From: JBMORO01 sp049322295
GTDB lineage: Bacteria; Patescibacteriota; Minisyncoccia; RBG-13-40-8-A
Direction: 5' to 3'
DNA length: 9,702 nt
Assembly (NCBI GenBank): GCA_049322295.1
Contig: JBMORO010000039.1
Coordinates: forward strand, 1 to 9,702
Shown piece by piece: positions 1 to 4,243 of this stretch. Under the pieces are notes generated by a model. That model was not told where the DNA came from. It searched no databases and worked only from the letters and a program-made list of their open reading frames with translations. Positions within the stretch are counted from its first letter, which is position 1; each line of letters starts with the position of its first letter. The position numbers and the translations under genes are program-made.

Positions 1-14
1 ATGTCCAAATATTA

Positions 15-42
15 TTAAAAATAAGGACATTGAATGTCCTTA
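15..42 (-). terminator. Intrinsic terminator (distal of three)
   Basis: A perfect 9-bp stem (TAAGGACAT at 22-30, ATGTCCTTA at 34-42) has a 3-base loop. On the minus strand it is followed at once by five T residues (positions 21-17). The plus-strand side has no T run, so it acts on minus transcription. It is the last of three terminators stacked behind the secreted-protein gene. Confidence 0.6.
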
Positions 43-60
43 AAGTAATCTTGCCTATCT

Positions 61-95
61 TAAAATAAAAATTTTGCCATTTGCTTGGCAAAATT
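61..95 (-). terminator. Intrinsic terminator (middle of three)
   Basis: A perfect 10-bp inverted repeat (AATTTTGCCA at 70-79, TGGCAAAATT at 86-95) has a 6-base loop. On the minus strand a T-rich tract (TTTTTATTTT, positions 71-62) follows. The stem is relatively AT-rich. Its upstream side overlaps a repeat motif also found near 3348. Confidence 0.6.
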
Positions 96-103
96 GATGC
101 GGG
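87..103 (-). repeat. Copy 1 of a CCCGYATCAATTTTRCC motif
   Basis: On the minus strand this reads CCCGCATCAATTTTGCC. A near-identical motif (CCCGTATCAATTTTACC) lies on the minus strand at 3347-3363, also just downstream of a large hairpin. A third, slightly altered copy lies on the plus strand at 3217-3234. The likeness extends a few bases on both sides of copies 1 and 2 (CTTG/CTGT before, AAG/GAG after). Function unknown. Confidence 0.5.
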
Positions 104-107
104 GCAA

Positions 108-148
108 GTAAAAACAGCGGGGTCGAGAGTTTCAACTCTCTCCCCCGC
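108..148 (-). terminator. Intrinsic terminator (proximal) of the secreted-protein gene
   Basis: The stem pairs GCGGGG (117-122) with CCCCGC (143-148), then has a two-base mismatch, then pairs GAGAGT (125-130) with ACTCTC (135-140) around a 4-base loop. On the minus strand TGTTTTTAC follows. It lies 13 bases after the stop codon of the 162-1025 gene and is the first of three successive terminator-like hairpins. Confidence 0.75.
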
Positions 149-161
149 CTTCTGAATCCTC

Positions 162-1025
162 CTATTTTTTGTCCAGCCATACCTGTAGATAGATATCAAT
201 GGAGTTCGGTTTTATTTCCGAATAATTGTAAGCGATGCCGAGAAGATAGTTAATCGGCACAGCGCTAACTTTTTCCGAAAATAACTTACAAACCCCAATC
301 TGGACCTGCTGCCATTTTGCATCCCGGTTAATAAAGAAAGCCCAAAGACTCGCATTTTCAGTAAGGTTGAGATTTAAGAGTCCCGATTGTGTTTTTACGG
401 AACTCCTGTCTCTGCCGCTGAAAAACATTAAAGAAACTTTTTCCAGCTCACCGTTCAATGCCACTCCTCTGAACTTTCCGTCGCTATAACCCGTGACCCC
501 GAATTTGTGAAAAATAGCCCAGTTAATGTTCTGTTGAAATCCGAAGTTGAACTCTATTGACTCTTTGCGTGTCTTGTATAGGCCGAGCATCAGATCACTG
601 CCGAATTGCTGAGACTTTACTCTTCCCAGGGCACCGAAAGCGGGTCCCGGGATAACGGCTCTAGAGGGTGGTTCGAAGTTGAAGTCACTAGATACTGGAT
701 CCGGCCTATTGATTATTGCTATAGGCCGAGAGAAGTATCCGAAATCAAATTCGAAAAAGGAAATCCGCTTCATCCACCACAGATGCGCCCGCGGAGTCTT
801 AAAATCGTAGAAGACCCGCGAACGCAAATAGCCAGATGCCACTGGAAATATCGTTTTTACGGCGGCAAGAGGTAAAATATCGTTTTGGAATTGATAAAAA
901 TTTCTATCCATTGAACCTATGTAAAGTCCGCCGAAATAGAATTTTTCCAAATACGATACCCCCTCGGCAAAAATCGGCAGAGAAAAAAGAAAAACACTCA
1001 AAACAGCAATAAAATATTTTTTCAA
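162..1025 (-). CDS. Secreted beta-strand-rich protein of unknown function
   Basis: I do not recognise the family. The 287-residue product starts with a clear Sec signal peptide (KK, then a hydrophobic core to about residue 18, with likely cleavage after A20 in IFA-EG). The mature part is rich in Tyr, Phe, Trp and Asn, with many alternating aromatic/polar stretches (for example around 85-98, 155-172, 195-205, 255-285). It has no C-terminal transmembrane helix and a single cysteine near residue 246. The pattern suggests an all-beta protein and would fit a small outer-membrane barrel. That sits oddly beside neighbours that look anchored in a single membrane, and the last residue is Lys rather than the usual aromatic. 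The start is TTG, chosen because GGAGG lies 5 bases upstream. The gene has its own promoter and is bracketed by terminators. Its DNA looks more GC-rich than the genes upstream, which hints at a different origin. Confidence 0.8.
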   Translation of the reverse strand: MKKYFIAVLSVFLFSLPIFAEGVSYLEKFYFGGLYIGSMDRNFYQFQNDILPLAAVKTIFPVASGYLRSRVFYDFKTPRAHLWWMKRISFFEFDFGYFSRPIAIINRPDPVSSDFNFEPPSRAVIPGPAFGALGRVKSQQFGSDLMLGLYKTRKESIEFNFGFQQNINWAIFHKFGVTGYSDGKFRGVALNGELEKVSLMFFSGRDRSSVKTQSGLLNLNLTENASLWAFFINRDAKWQQVQIGVCKLFSEKVSAVPINYLLGIAYNYSEIKPNSIDIYLQVWLDKK

Positions 1026-1030
1026 GGTAA

Positions 1031-1035
1031 CCTCC
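1031..1035 (-). promoter_or_regulatory. Shine-Dalgarno site fixing a TTG start
   Basis: The minus strand reads AAAAGGAGGTTACC directly before TTG at 1025-1023. GGAGG with a 5-base spacer is a strong ribosome binding site and decides for the TTG start. The genes of the surface operon show no comparable site, so this one stands out. Confidence 0.8.
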
Positions 1036-1053
1036 TTTTGGTTAGATATTATA

Positions 1054-1083
1054 AGTATAACATAATACCTGCCAATTTGTCAA
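1054..1083 (-). promoter_or_regulatory. Sigma70-type promoter with extended -10
   Basis: The minus strand carries TTGACA (1083-1078), an 18-base spacer, and TATACT (1059-1054) preceded by TGT, giving an extended -10. The -35 matches consensus fully and the -10 in 5 of 6. The predicted start is near 1047, leaving a leader of about 20 nt that contains the SD. It drives the 162-1025 gene alone, since two terminators sit just upstream. Confidence 0.8.
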
Positions 1084-1094
1084 TATCACAGCAT

Positions 1095-1123
1095 AAAAAT
1101 GGGGAACTTGCGATGTCCCCCAT
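1095..1123 (-). terminator. Intrinsic terminator, second of a tandem pair
   Basis: An 8-bp stem with one G-U pair (ATGGGGAA at 1099-1106, TCCCCCAT at 1116-1123) has a 9-base loop. On the minus strand a run of T (1099-1095) follows. It backs up the stronger terminator at 1135-1170 and separates the dehydrogenase transcript from the promoter at 1054-1083. Confidence 0.65.
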
Positions 1124-1134
1124 TAGTGTAAATT

Positions 1135-1170
1135 TAAAAAACGGGAGTCGACCCTTTGGTCGACCCCCGT
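1135..1170 (-). terminator. Strong intrinsic terminator of the dehydrogenase transcript
   Basis: Two 13-base arms (1141-1153 and 1158-1170) pair with a single mismatch around a 4-base loop. The core is GTCGACC/GGTCGAC, flanked by ACGGG/CCCGT. On the minus strand TTTTTT follows directly. The bases just upstream on the transcript (1176-1206) contain AGCCC/GGGCT and CCCCG, the latter able to pair with the outer CGGGG of the terminator, so a competing fold is possible. Confidence 0.8.
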
Positions 1171-1256
1171 TGTTGGCAGCCCTCGCTGCAGTGGGCTACT
1201 CGGGGTACCATAAATTTCTTCGTGGTTTTCCCTCCTTTTTTCTTCGAAATATACTA

Positions 1257-1307
1257 TCAAGATAGCAGAACAGACACAATAAAAAAAAGAGCGATTATTA
1301 AATCCAT
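1257..1307 (-). CDS. 16-residue hydrophobic mini-protein
   Basis: A short frame, MDLIIALFFIVSVLLS, starts at an ATG preceded by AAAGGAGG (1319-1312) with a 4-base spacer, one of the best ribosome binding sites in the window. It ends in TGA followed at once by an in-frame TAG. It begins 26 bases after the stop of the dehydrogenase gene and before the next terminators, so it is probably co-transcribed. After Met-Asp the peptide is almost wholly hydrophobic and could be a minimal single-span membrane peptide, by analogy with accessory peptides such as KdpF or CydX. I recognise no family. It could instead be a leader peptide or a chance frame behind a fortuitous SD. Confidence 0.45.
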   Translation of the reverse strand: MDLIIALFFIVSVLLS

Positions 1308-1333
1308 TCTTCCTCCTTTAAAATAATTATTTT

Positions 1334-3178
1334 TTATTTCACTTTTCCTTCTCTCCAATTTTCATTAAACTCTTTCAACTTCGCGCCGACAATTGTTGAA
1401 CAAATTTGGGTACAAATTCCACATAAAATACATTTTTTGATTTGTCCCTCGATTTCATTAACTTCACTCGGGACAAGCTTCTCTGCTTCTAAAACTCTAA
1501 ATCTAATCAAATTCTTAAACTGCCGTGGTCCGGTCTCACCTTTTTTCGCATTGAGCCAGGCAGGACATTTACTCTGACAATAAGCACAATCCATACACGG
1601 CCATTCTTCATTTCCCAGTGGTTTCATTGGGATTTTTATATTGTCGTAAATCTTACTTTTATCAGTATTAAACATTGTATTGGGATTTAGAATATCATCG
1701 GGGTCAAAAATCTTCTTAATTTCTTGTAAATATTTATAAATTCTGCTTCCCCACTCTTTTTCCAAATACATACTCCTACATCTGCCTCCGCCATGTTCAG
1801 TGGCAATGGTTCCGTCATATTTAAACACTGCATCATAAACTTTATCCGCAATTTTTTTAATGATTTTTACATGCTCTTTTGTAGACGCCTCAATTACTGG
1901 GTCAATATGAATCGTGCCAGTTCCGGCATGACCATACAAAGCTACTTTAATATTCAAATCTTTAAATATCTTTCTTAAATCATTCAATAAATCAGGAATA
2001 TCTTTTGTTCTTACTCCCACATCATCAACTGAAACCAGGGGCTTGGTGGTTGGCGAAAACTTGGCAGTCATTGGTAATAAACATTTTCTTACTTCCCAGA
2101 ATTTCTCCATTTTTACTGGGTCTTTTACTACCTCGCCAACTAACTTGAAATTCTTTAAAGAATTATCAAATTCTTTTAATGTTTGCTCTATTTTTTCATC
2201 AAACTGGACAATTATCATTGCCTCAGCTTCTGTGGGAATTCCTAAAGCAGGAAAACAATTTCGGGTCAAATCCAAAGATACCTTGTCAACTAGTTCAACC
2301 GCGCTACAGCCTAATTTTTTTACTTCTTTGATAAAATTATCAACCTGATATAAATCAGCTAAATATACTCCCCAAGAAACCGGCTTTTCAAATGGTTTTG
2401 GCACGACTTTTAATTTTATTTCCGTAAATATTCCTAAAGTGCCGATGCTTCCCATCATTAAATGAGCAATTAGTTCGTTAGTATTAGCATATCTATCAAA
2501 AGCAAAAATATTGTAAGTAGAAGCATCTTGAACATCCATCCTTCGGTTTATAATTGCCATTGCCTTTTTATCATTTAAAATTTTCTTCCTAAGATTTTCC
2601 AATTTTTCTTTGAATTTTTCTACTCCCTGACCTGTTTCCGTATTCACAATCTCCCCATCAGCATCAATAAATTCAATCGCCAGCATAAAATCATCAAGAG
2701 TGCCGTATTTTACTGCCCCACCGCCACAAGCTTTAGTAGCTACATTGCCGCCAATCATACAAGCCCGAGAAGATGCTGGAACAGGAGGTAAAAATAGATT
2801 TTTCTTGGCTAATTCGGCTTGAAGGTCGTCATAAATCACGCCGGGCTGCGTACGAACGTACGCAGTCCCGAGCTCTGTCGAGGGATTGATTTCTAAAATT
2901 TTATCGAAATACCTTGTAATATCCAAAATAATCCCCTTACCCACAGCTGTACCAGCTAAAGAAGTACCAGCTGCCCGACAAGTAATTCCCAATTTATTTT
3001 CTTGGGCAAACTTAACTGTTTTCTGGATATCTTGTTTGGTTTTCGGCAAAACCACTAATTCTGGCACGAATTTATAAATACTGGCGTCAGTAGAATAAAC
3101 CTCTCGCCAGAACATTTGAGTTAAAACATCTCCCTCAATTTGCGATTTAAATTCGTCGATTTTTTGTTGGGTTAGCAT
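1334..3178 (-). CDS. FAD-linked 2-hydroxyacid dehydrogenase (GlcD/D-lactate dehydrogenase-like) fused to a double 4Fe-4S module
   Basis: The 614-residue product likely oxidises a 2-hydroxyacid such as D-lactate or glycolate and passes electrons from FAD to iron-sulfur clusters; the substrate is inferred from the family. An N-terminal FAD-binding domain (PCMH/FAD_binding_4, about 41-185) shows PELVVLPKTKQDI, RAAGTSLAGTA, PASSRACMIGGNVAT and GGGAVKYGTLDD. The C-terminal oxidase domain (about 260-500) has GHAGTGTIH (416-424) and EHGGGR (461-466) and ends in FDPDDILNPN. Two clusters follow: cysteines 528, 531, 534, 538 then Pro, and cysteines 583, 586, 589, 593. The cysteine-rich CCG domains found in roughly 950-residue relatives and in GlcF/LutA are absent. 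No signal peptide or membrane span is visible. I prefer the ATG at 3178 over one 12 codons upstream, because that upstream ATG lies within the -35 region of a promoter whose -10 ends 7 bases before 3178. A palindrome-coded insert lies at residues 100-110. Confidence 0.9.
   Translation of the reverse strand: MLTQQKIDEFKSQIEGDVLTQMFWREVYSTDASIYKFVPELVVLPKTKQDIQKTVKFAQENKLGITCRAAGTSLAGTAVGKGIILDITRYFDKILEINPSTELGTAYVRTQPGVIYDDLQAELAKKNLFLPPVPASSRACMIGGNVATKACGGGAVKYGTLDDFMLAIEFIDADGEIVNTETGQGVEKFKEKLENLRKKILNDKKAMAIINRRMDVQDASTYNIFAFDRYANTNELIAHLMMGSIGTLGIFTEIKLKVVPKPFEKPVSWGVYLADLYQVDNFIKEVKKLGCSAVELVDKVSLDLTRNCFPALGIPTEAEAMIIVQFDEKIEQTLKEFDNSLKNFKLVGEVVKDPVKMEKFWEVRKCLLPMTAKFSPTTKPLVSVDDVGVRTKDIPDLLNDLRKIFKDLNIKVALYGHAGTGTIHIDPVIEASTKEHVKIIKKIADKVYDAVFKYDGTIATEHGGGRCRSMYLEKEWGSRIYKYLQEIKKIFDPDDILNPNTMFNTDKSKIYDNIKIPMKPLGNEEWPCMDCAYCQSKCPAWLNAKKGETGPRQFKNLIRFRVLEAEKLVPSEVNEIEGQIKKCILCGICTQICSTIVGAKLKEFNENWREGKVK
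2843..2885 (-). repeat. GC-rich palindromic element inside the dehydrogenase frame
   Basis: CTGCGTAC (2846-2853) and GTACGCAG (2858-2865) form a perfect 8-bp stem, extended by GGG/TCCC with one G-U pair. Next to it, TCCC (2866-2869) and GGGA (2882-2885) bound a second imperfect palindrome, CCCTCGACAGAGCTCGGG on the minus strand. The block encodes about residues 99-112 (PSTELGTAYVRTQP), between a beta strand and the conserved PGV motif. It looks like a mobile palindromic repeat that landed in frame. From memory it resembles the widespread CCTTCGACAAGCTCAGG-type palindromes. Confidence 0.55.
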
Positions 3179-3185
3179 ATTATTT

Positions 3186-3214
3186 ATTATAAGGTTTTTA
3201 AAATTAACATACAA
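3186..3214 (-). promoter_or_regulatory. Promoter of the FAD-linked dehydrogenase, probably giving a leaderless mRNA
   Basis: The minus strand has TTGTAT (3214-3209), 17 bases, then a perfect TATAAT (3191-3186). Seven bases separate the -10 from the ATG at 3178, so transcription should begin at or within a base or two of the start codon. No SD precedes either candidate ATG, which fits leaderless translation. Confidence 0.55.
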
Positions 3215-3216
3215 AT

Positions 3217-3234
3217 CCCAGTATCAAATTTTAC
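3217..3234 (+). repeat. Copy 3 of the CCC-GTATCAA-TTTTAC motif, inverted
   Basis: The plus strand reads CCCAGTATCAAATTTTAC. This equals the minus-strand motif at 3348-3363 (CCCGTATCAATTTTAC) plus two single-base insertions. The two copies face each other across the terminator at 3238-3297, so the 147-base unit 3217-3363 has imperfect inverted ends. This copy lies just upstream of the -35 of the dehydrogenase promoter. Confidence 0.4.
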
Positions 3235-3237
3235 AGG

Positions 3238-3297
3238 AAATATAAAAGCGAGGCGCTGCGCCCAAAAGGATGGACTTATTCAGCCCTCGCGCCTCGC
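3238..3297 (-). terminator. GC-rich terminator hairpin at the end of the candidate ncRNA
   Basis: Perfect 9-bp arms GCGAGGCGC (3248-3256) and GCGCCTCGC (3289-3297) enclose a long loop of 32 bases. On the minus strand the tract TTTTATATTT (3247-3238) follows. The long loop is unusual for a terminator and may fold further. It separates the candidate ncRNA from the dehydrogenase promoter. Confidence 0.6.
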
Positions 3298-3546
3298 GAG
3301 AAATATTCACATCTGTTAATTGTATAAAGTATTTATCTTTTAACTCGGTAAAATTGATACGGGACAGGAAAGAGCGAATATCGCAATTGAACTTCTATAG
3401 AGCGAAATCAAATAGAAGTTCTAAACAGAAGCTCTTTTTCCTATTCTAATCTGTCCTAAAAAAGTAGAATAGTGGACAAATTGCTTCAGGCGATATTCGC
3501 TCCTTTCTGCCCTCCACCCGACCCGTAGGGTTTAGGGTGAAGAACT
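3240..3546 (-). ncRNA. Candidate structured noncoding RNA, about 300 nt
   Basis: No credible gene lies here. In the minus-strand transcript a start near 3546 follows from the promoter at 3552-3579. A 5' hairpin comes first (CACCC/GGGTG at 3515-3519 and 3535-3539, with inner CCC/GGG). Then a long helix P1 pairs 3361-3384 with 3490-3512: 13 perfect pairs (GAGCGAATATCGC 3372-3384 with 3490-3502) plus about ten more with two or three bulges. P1 closes a three-way junction with one 10-bp arm (3389-3398/3412-3421) and one two-part arm (GAAGC 3428-3432/GCTTC 3483-3487; CTATTCTA 3441-3448/TAGAATAG 3465-3472). CTGTCC (3451-3456) in that arm's loop could also pair with GGACAG (3362-3367). An AU-rich linker leads to the terminator at 3238-3297. 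I found no match by eye to RNase P, tmRNA or SRP RNA; a 6S-like role is conceivable but unproven. The 3' end might instead lie near 3350. Confidence 0.55.
3348..3363 (-). repeat. Copy 2 of the CCCGYATCAATTTT motif
   Basis: The minus strand reads CCCGTATCAATTTTAC directly behind the P1 helix of the candidate ncRNA. It matches copy 1 (87-103) except for two transitions and continues alike for several more bases. In both places the order on the minus strand is GGAGG, CAGAA, hairpin, CGCT plus T-rich stretch, then this motif. Confidence 0.5.
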
Positions 3547-3551
3547 TTTTT

Positions 3552-3579
3552 ATTATATCAAATTATCTCAAAGCGTCAA
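3552..3579 (-). promoter_or_regulatory. Near-consensus promoter inside the 3' end of the DJ-1 gene
   Basis: The minus strand has TTGACG (3579-3574), 16 bases, then TATAAT (3557-3552) preceded by TGA, a perfect extended -10. The predicted start is near 3546. The -35 overlaps the last codons of the DJ-1/PfpI gene. No coding sequence follows for over 330 bases, so the promoter appears to serve the structured RNA. Confidence 0.75.
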
Positions 3580-4240
3580 CTATTTTATTGGCAAATTTCT
3601 TGGCTGCTGAAGGACCACTGCCAGTAATAATATTACCATCCTGAACCACGTCTTGGTCCTGAAAAATCGCCCCATTGTCCTCAAGGATTTTCTTGGCTGA
3701 TTTATCTAAGGGACTAGTCCAAACTGTGGCTTTCTTTCCATTTAAAACCCCGGCTTTGGCTAAAATTGCTGGTGAAACACAAATCGCAGCCAAGAGTTTG
3801 TTCTGGGAAATAGCGTCCTTGGTAATCTTATAAGAATCAGAATTATCCAAATAACTCAATGCTCCTGGTCCACCAATAAAAACAAGGGCATCAAAATCAG
3901 AAACATCTAAATCGCTCAATTTAATATCAACGCTCACCTCTCCGCCATCGGCTCCTTGGGCTGTGCCTAAATTACTGCTGGCTACTTTAATTTCTGCTTT
4001 GGCATCTTCAAAAATATCTCGAGGAACAAAATATTCTTCATCTCGAAAATCTCTAAAAGCAATAATCATCGCTATTTTGCTTGCCCCGTTAGTCGCCGCA
4101 GGCGACTTTTCGGGGTTGTTGCTTAAATCTGGCATAATTTTAGATTCTTCTGGCTGGGTTTTCTCTTTTTTAAAAAATAAAAAATAAGAACCCACCAGAA
4201 ATAATAAAATAATAATTATAAAAATTATTATTTTCCCCAT
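3563..4240 (-). CDS. Membrane-anchored DJ-1/PfpI family protein
   Basis: This 225-residue protein has an N-terminal anchor (hydrophobic residues 4-22, then KKEK), a low-complexity linker (about 25-54) and one DJ-1/PfpI domain (about 55-225). Family marks are FRDEEY with a candidate catalytic Glu at 68 or 69, GGPGA (123-127), the nucleophile-elbow cysteine C154 in AAICVSPAILAKAG, and DGNIITGSGP (201-210). Members act as glyoxalases, deglycases, chaperones or peptidases; which applies here cannot be told. The residues after the cysteine are VSP rather than the HGP seen in PfpI proteases, so the His of that triad is missing. The anchor suggests the domain lies outside the cell, with uncleaved-signal topology, which is unusual for the family. 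Its ATG is 3 bases after the upstream stop and has no SD, so translation is probably coupled. Part of the linker is encoded by a palindrome. Confidence 0.88.
   Translation of the reverse strand: MGKIIIFIIIILLFLVGSYFLFFKKEKTQPEESKIMPDLSNNPEKSPAATNGASKIAMIIAFRDFRDEEYFVPRDIFEDAKAEIKVASSNLGTAQGADGGEVSVDIKLSDLDVSDFDALVFIGGPGALSYLDNSDSYKITKDAISQNKLLAAICVSPAILAKAGVLNGKKATVWTSPLDKSAKKILEDNGAIFQDQDVVQDGNIITGSGPSAAKKFANKIVDALR
4084..4115 (-). repeat. Palindromic element coding part of the DJ-1 linker
   Basis: AGTCGCC (4091-4097) and GGCGACT (4101-4107) form a perfect 7-bp stem over a 3-base loop. It is flanked by CCCCG (4084-4088) and CGGGG (4111-4115) with a small internal loop. It encodes about residues 42-53 (NPEKSPAATNGA) between the membrane anchor and the folded domain. 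This is a GC-rich spot in an AT-rich gene and looks like a second in-frame palindromic insert. Confidence 0.55.
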
Positions 4241-4243
4241 AAT

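Noticed and set aside
148..163. SD-like AGGAGG just after the stop of the secreted-protein gene
   Set aside because: No start codon follows within range before the terminator, so it is probably chance overlap with the stop codon.
606..875. Plus-strand frame of 89 codons
   Set aside because: It lies fully inside the secreted-protein gene on the other strand, and its residues look like an antisense shadow rather than a protein.
1136..1211. 25-codon minus-strand frame starting at ATG 1211 and ending in the terminator
   Set aside because: The nearest SD-like site is 19 bases from the ATG, too far, and most of the frame is the terminator stem itself.
1038..1265. Plus-strand frame of 75 codons
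   Set aside because: It runs antisense through two minus-strand terminators and the mini-ORF, has no SD, and its product shows no domain pattern.
3515..3550. Plus-strand terminator for a plus-strand RNA in the 3361-3512 region
   Set aside because: The T run is 6 bases from a weak broken stem, and I see no good plus-strand promoter, while the minus strand has a near-consensus one.
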